Shown: piece after piece, positions 58,068 through 60,000 of the stretch
How the letters are laid out: every line of letters starts with the position of its first letter
How positions within the stretch are numbered: the first letter of the stretch is position 1
Source: Symsagittifera roscoffensis
Lineage: Eukaryota; Xenacoelomorpha; Acoela; Convolutidae
DNA length: 60,000 nucleotides
Direction: 5' to 3'
Assembly: GCF_963678635.1 (NCBI RefSeq)
Contig: NC_087070.1
Span: forward strand, 21,375,461-21,435,460
The notes under the pieces: generated by a model
What the model saw: only the letters and a program-made list of their open reading frames with translations
Told to the model about the DNA's origin: nothing
Database searches by the model: none
Position numbers and translations under genes: made by a program

Positions 58068-58208
58068 ATGCTACTTTTGTTTATTTTCCTTCTTTTGTTA
58101 CTTATATCGGCAATATTTCTTGATTTTACTTCAAACAACTTTTGGTCATTTATTTTTGCAATTGCTTTTGTGAATATTTTTACTTATTTGGAAGACTTAA
58201 GTCCTTAA
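58068..58208 (+). CDS. Small hydrophobic protein (46 aa)
   Basis: ATG at 58068, 17 bases after the previous gene's stop. The product has two hydrophobic segments, LLLFIFLLLLLISAIFL and WSFIFAIAFVNIFTYL, joined by a short polar turn, and an acidic end (EDLSP). That is the shape of a small hairpin membrane protein. The stop lies just before the CCAAT-type repeat array. Close packing with its neighbours suggests an element gene. The family is unknown, and a chance ORF in T-rich DNA is possible. Confidence 0.4.
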   Translation: MLLLFIFLLLLLISAIFLDFTSNNFWSFIFAIAFVNIFTYLEDLSP

Positions 58209-58223
58209 AAGGTAAATCCTTGT

Positions 58224-58401
58224 CTGATTGGATACGACAACTTGAACAAAAATGAACATTTTTGTGATTGGAAACGACAATGTGTAAAATGGAGCTTTGT
58301 TTCCAATTGGACACGAGTTTTCTATGAGAATTCCATAAAAGGAAACTAAAATCTGATTGGACACGACTACAATCCAAAAAAGGAAAATCCATTCTGATTG
58401 G
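58224..58401 (+). promoter_or_regulatory. Array of five TGATTGG (inverted CCAAT) repeats
   Basis: Sites: CTGATTGGATACGACAA at 58224, GTGATTGGAAACGACAA at 58264, CCAATTGGACACGAGTT at 58303, CTGATTGGACACGACTA at 58353 and CTGATTGG at 58394. Spacing is about 40-50 bp. The consensus is TGATTGGAcACGAC. They lie about 200-375 bp upstream of the start of the intact 58599 gene. TTCTGATTGG also brackets the polymerase promoter, which ties both promoters to one element. CCAAT boxes are known NF-Y sites; actual binding is inferred. Confidence 0.72.
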
Positions 58402-58439
58402 TTAAACCCAACGCATTCCAGTTGAAGGTACCCCTCTCT

Positions 58440-58598
58440 CTTAACTAAAAATCATTTTATTTTCAACTTAACTACCGTCAACTTCCTCCTCTCTCAGCTC
58501 TAAATACATTAAATTCAACCTAATCACCGTCAACTTTCTCCCTCTCAACTGTAAGTCTTGGTTTTACTCTGTATCGTTAAGTCAACTTACTGCTCAAA
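58440..58598 (+). promoter_or_regulatory. Core promoter and leader with duplicated pyrimidine-rich motif
   Basis: TTCAACTTAACTACCGTCAAC near 58462 and TTCAACCTAATCACCGTCAAC near 58514 form a direct repeat about 52 bp apart. Each is followed by a CT-rich stretch ending in CTCTCAGCT or CTCTCAACT. The region probably holds the transcription start and 5' leader of the 58599 gene. An AT-rich box, CTCTAAATACATT, lies between the two copies. Confidence 0.5.
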
Positions 58599-59099
58599 AT
58601 GATTTTCTCAGTACAAAACAACAACCTTATGTTCTCGGTGGATTTTTCGGCTGATTTAGTACAAATCCAAGTGCGAGAAATAGTTTGTGGAGTTTTTCTG
58701 GCACGAATGGATATCCCAATCCAAGTCTGGCACATGGTGGAGGTGATGCGCAGGGATTTCAACGAACATCATATAACGCAAGTACCCCCTACAGAGAACC
58801 AACTTGGAGAAATGCAAATGATGGAGGAAGTGGCCGAGCATGTGGGAGTGAACTACCCCGAAACTCCTGACCTTTGTTATGTGGCTCAACCATTCGACGA
58901 TTTCCTCTTTCTTTGGGAAGAGGGATCTATGGACAACCCAATTACCATCGAAGAGGATGAGGGGTTCTCTGAGCCAAGAACTCCAATCAGCGAACCACAA
59001 AGACAACCACCAGTGATGGAGGCAAGACCAGCTTTGCGCTCCATTGAGAACTTGCAAAATTTTGAGAACTCAGCTGCTCGACAGCTCTTTGATTTGTAA
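58599..59099 (+). CDS. Intact unrecognised element gene, acidic 166-aa protein
   Basis: ATG at 58599 follows the CCAAT array and a pyrimidine-rich leader; an AATAAA signal lies 42 bp after the stop. Residues 1-60 are mixed and probably folded (FSVDFSADLVQIQVREIVCG, MDIPIQVWHMVEVMRRDF). Residues 65-125 are acidic, with FDDFLFLWEEGSMDNP and PITIEEDEG. The tail is Pro/Arg-rich and ends RQLFDL. There are no zinc sites, signal peptide or membrane segment. PITIEEDE resembles a SUMO-interaction motif, and the acidic, aromatic stretch resembles an activation domain, so a nuclear regulator or host-modulating protein is possible. That is only inference. It is the only clearly undamaged gene of this block. 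Confidence 0.65.
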   Translation: MIFSVQNNNLMFSVDFSADLVQIQVREIVCGVFLARMDIPIQVWHMVEVMRRDFNEHHITQVPPTENQLGEMQMMEEVAEHVGVNYPETPDLCYVAQPFDDFLFLWEEGSMDNPITIEEDEGFSEPRTPISEPQRQPPVMEARPALRSIENLQNFENSAARQLFDL

Positions 59100-59141
59100 A
59101 AAAAATTGGTTTCTGTCTTGTGCTTTCTCCCTCTCATTTGG

Positions 59142-59147
59142 AATAAA
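59142..59147 (+). terminator. Polyadenylation signal AATAAA
   Basis: AATAAA in CATTTGGAATAAATTTAG, 42 bp after the stop of the 58599-59099 gene and inside the 77-bp gap before the convergent minus-strand ORF. Confidence 0.7.
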
Positions 59148-59176
59148 TTTAGAGCAAGATTTTCTTAAACAAATAT

Positions 59177-59464
59177 TCAATTAATAATAGAAAAATTGAT
59201 ACGCTCACTACTCACGGTACCATAACCATCAATAAAACAATCAACGATTTTCAACAAGTCAGTCTCATACTTTGAGTTTTGAACTTTTCGAATCCTTTCC
59301 AAAAAAGCTGATCCAAGAGTCTGAGTGGACGCAAGCTTCTGAGCAGAACTGAGATAATTTCTTATGAATTTTTTTCGCAGCAGTCGTTTCTTTGCAACAC
59401 TGGGTATTATAATTTCTTTGCAACTAGTAAATTTATTTTCAAAAGATAGGAACAAAGAGATCAT
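59177..59464 (-). CDS. Unrecognised ORF, 95 aa, convergent with the 58599 gene
   Basis: The minus-strand frame has a hydrophobic start (MISLFLSFENKF), then a basic helical middle (AKKRLLRKKFIRNYLSSAQK, SAFLERIRKVQNSKY) and an acidic end (LLKIVDCFIDGYG). Residue use looks coding rather than random. The ATG at 59464 may not be the true start: the frame could be a last exon or be frameshifted upstream, where other minus-strand frames overlap (59639-59439). No family is known to me. The tail-to-tail layout with the 58599 gene fits a compact virus-like element. Confidence 0.4.
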   Translation of the reverse strand: MISLFLSFENKFTSCKEIIIPSVAKKRLLRKKFIRNYLSSAQKLASTQTLGSAFLERIRKVQNSKYETDLLKIVDCFIDGYGTVSSERINFSIIN

Positions 59465-59508
59465 ATAAAAGTTTTTTACGAAATTTCAATGGTAAAACTT
59501 TGTTAAAA

Positions 59509-59721
59509 ATGAAACTAATTATGCATCTGGTTAATACTTTTAAAGAATTTTGTAAGAAAGATGGCAAAAAAATTAAACCAATTTTTGCAGGCATGTTAAA
59601 AACTTTACATGAATTTTTGCACCATGCAAAAAATTTCATAATTTTTTTTGCACACTTGTTAAAAAATCAACGAAAATCTCGCAAATTAAGAAAAAGTTCA
59701 TTAAATATTTTCGCATTTTAA
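59509..59721 (+). CDS. Possible small basic protein (70 aa)
   Basis: ATG at 59509, product rich in Lys, His and Phe with a hydrophobic middle (NFIIFFAHLL) and a strongly basic end (KNQRKSRKLRKSS). It overlaps a minus-strand frame, so only one of them can be real. The T- and A-rich setting makes a chance ORF quite possible. Confidence 0.25.
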   Translation: MKLIMHLVNTFKEFCKKDGKKIKPIFAGMLKTLHEFLHHAKNFIIFFAHLLKNQRKSRKLRKSSLNIFAF

Positions 59722-60000
59722 AAAAAAACTGAAAGAGGATTTTCTTGCAGTGTTAATAATTAAAGTAAATGAAAATCTTTGTTTTAATTTTGATCAAAAA
59801 AAAAATCTCTTTTTTGCATGTATATTGATCAAAGATATTGGAAAAACAATGTTTTAAGATAGGGAACAGCACTCCAAGTAAGCAATTACGAAAATATTTT
59901 AGCATTAATTTAACAAGTTTTTTACAAAAAAAATTTGCAATTTTTGCATATGCATAAGAAAAAAGAAGTTAGATTTTTGCATTTGTTTTCAAAAAAATCA
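59722..60000. other. AT-rich window edge
   Basis: No frame. It contains ACAATGTTTTAAGATAGGGAA at 59846-59866, which is also present at 49136-49156 and, diverged, at about 52230. The element to the left may continue past the window. Confidence 0.5.

Noticed and set aside
1-60000. tRNA, rRNA, riboswitch or CRISPR features
   Set aside because: I scanned by eye for cloverleaf-compatible B-box sequences, rRNA-like blocks and spaced short repeats, and found none convincing. A tRNAscan or Infernal run would be decisive.

Overview
This is a transposon-rich, AT-rich piece of an animal (metazoan) nuclear genome. A BEL/Pao retrotransposon, a lineage known only from animals, lies beside a spliced multi-exon gene of the DEG/ENaC ion-channel superfamily, also animal-specific. 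The sequence alone does not let me name the phylum. No bacterial-type operons, CRISPR arrays, rRNA genes or convincing tRNA genes were seen.

Layout. Bases 1-6772 hold a minisatellite and a BEL/Pao element whose coding region is broken into three overlapping frames (920-6772). Bases 6895-9994 are a satellite of 17 units of about 181-188 bp. Bases 10 000-16 100 hold a hAT-type MITE, a 5'-truncated LINE (minus strand) and anonymous non-coding DNA. Bases 16107-33114 (+) hold the one clear host gene. I reconstruct it as 11 exons with mutually consistent splice phases, giving a 690-residue DEG/ENaC channel subunit. Its intron 8 contains a complete, apparently young Ty3/Gypsy element (24012-30162: identical 200-bp LTRs, one 1860-codon gag-pol frame). 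That element is flanked by an extraordinary 130-bp direct repeat instead of the usual 4-6 bp target duplication. Intron 9 carries a second hAT MITE with a perfect 8-bp target duplication.

Bases 33 115-43 000 are mostly non-coding, with a decayed Tc1/mariner/IS630-type transposase (34357-35394), an inverted-repeat MITE (37785-38250), a third hAT MITE (41394-41831) and one small membrane-protein-like ORF. Bases 43 005-52 840 hold a decayed relative of the Gypsy element (minus strand) and an old tandem duplication of about 3.9 kb. The duplication has copied part of that Gypsy gag, a foldback element, a LINE fragment and the tail of a DNA polymerase gene, giving a chimeric polymerase/gag junction at 49786.

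Bases 52 724-60 000 look like part of a virus-like large DNA transposon. A protein-primed family B DNA polymerase (minus strand, zinc fingers at the N terminus) is ruined by stops and frameshifts. It is transcribed divergently from several small unrecognised genes on the plus strand. Between and upstream of these genes are two striking arrays of promoter-like repeats: 60-bp tandem units carrying CRE-like TGACGTCA sites, and about five TGATTGG (inverted CCAAT) repeats. The 58599-59099 gene is intact, has its own AATAAA, and matches nothing I know. This right-hand block is the best candidate for a poorly described system; it runs up to and probably beyond the window edge.
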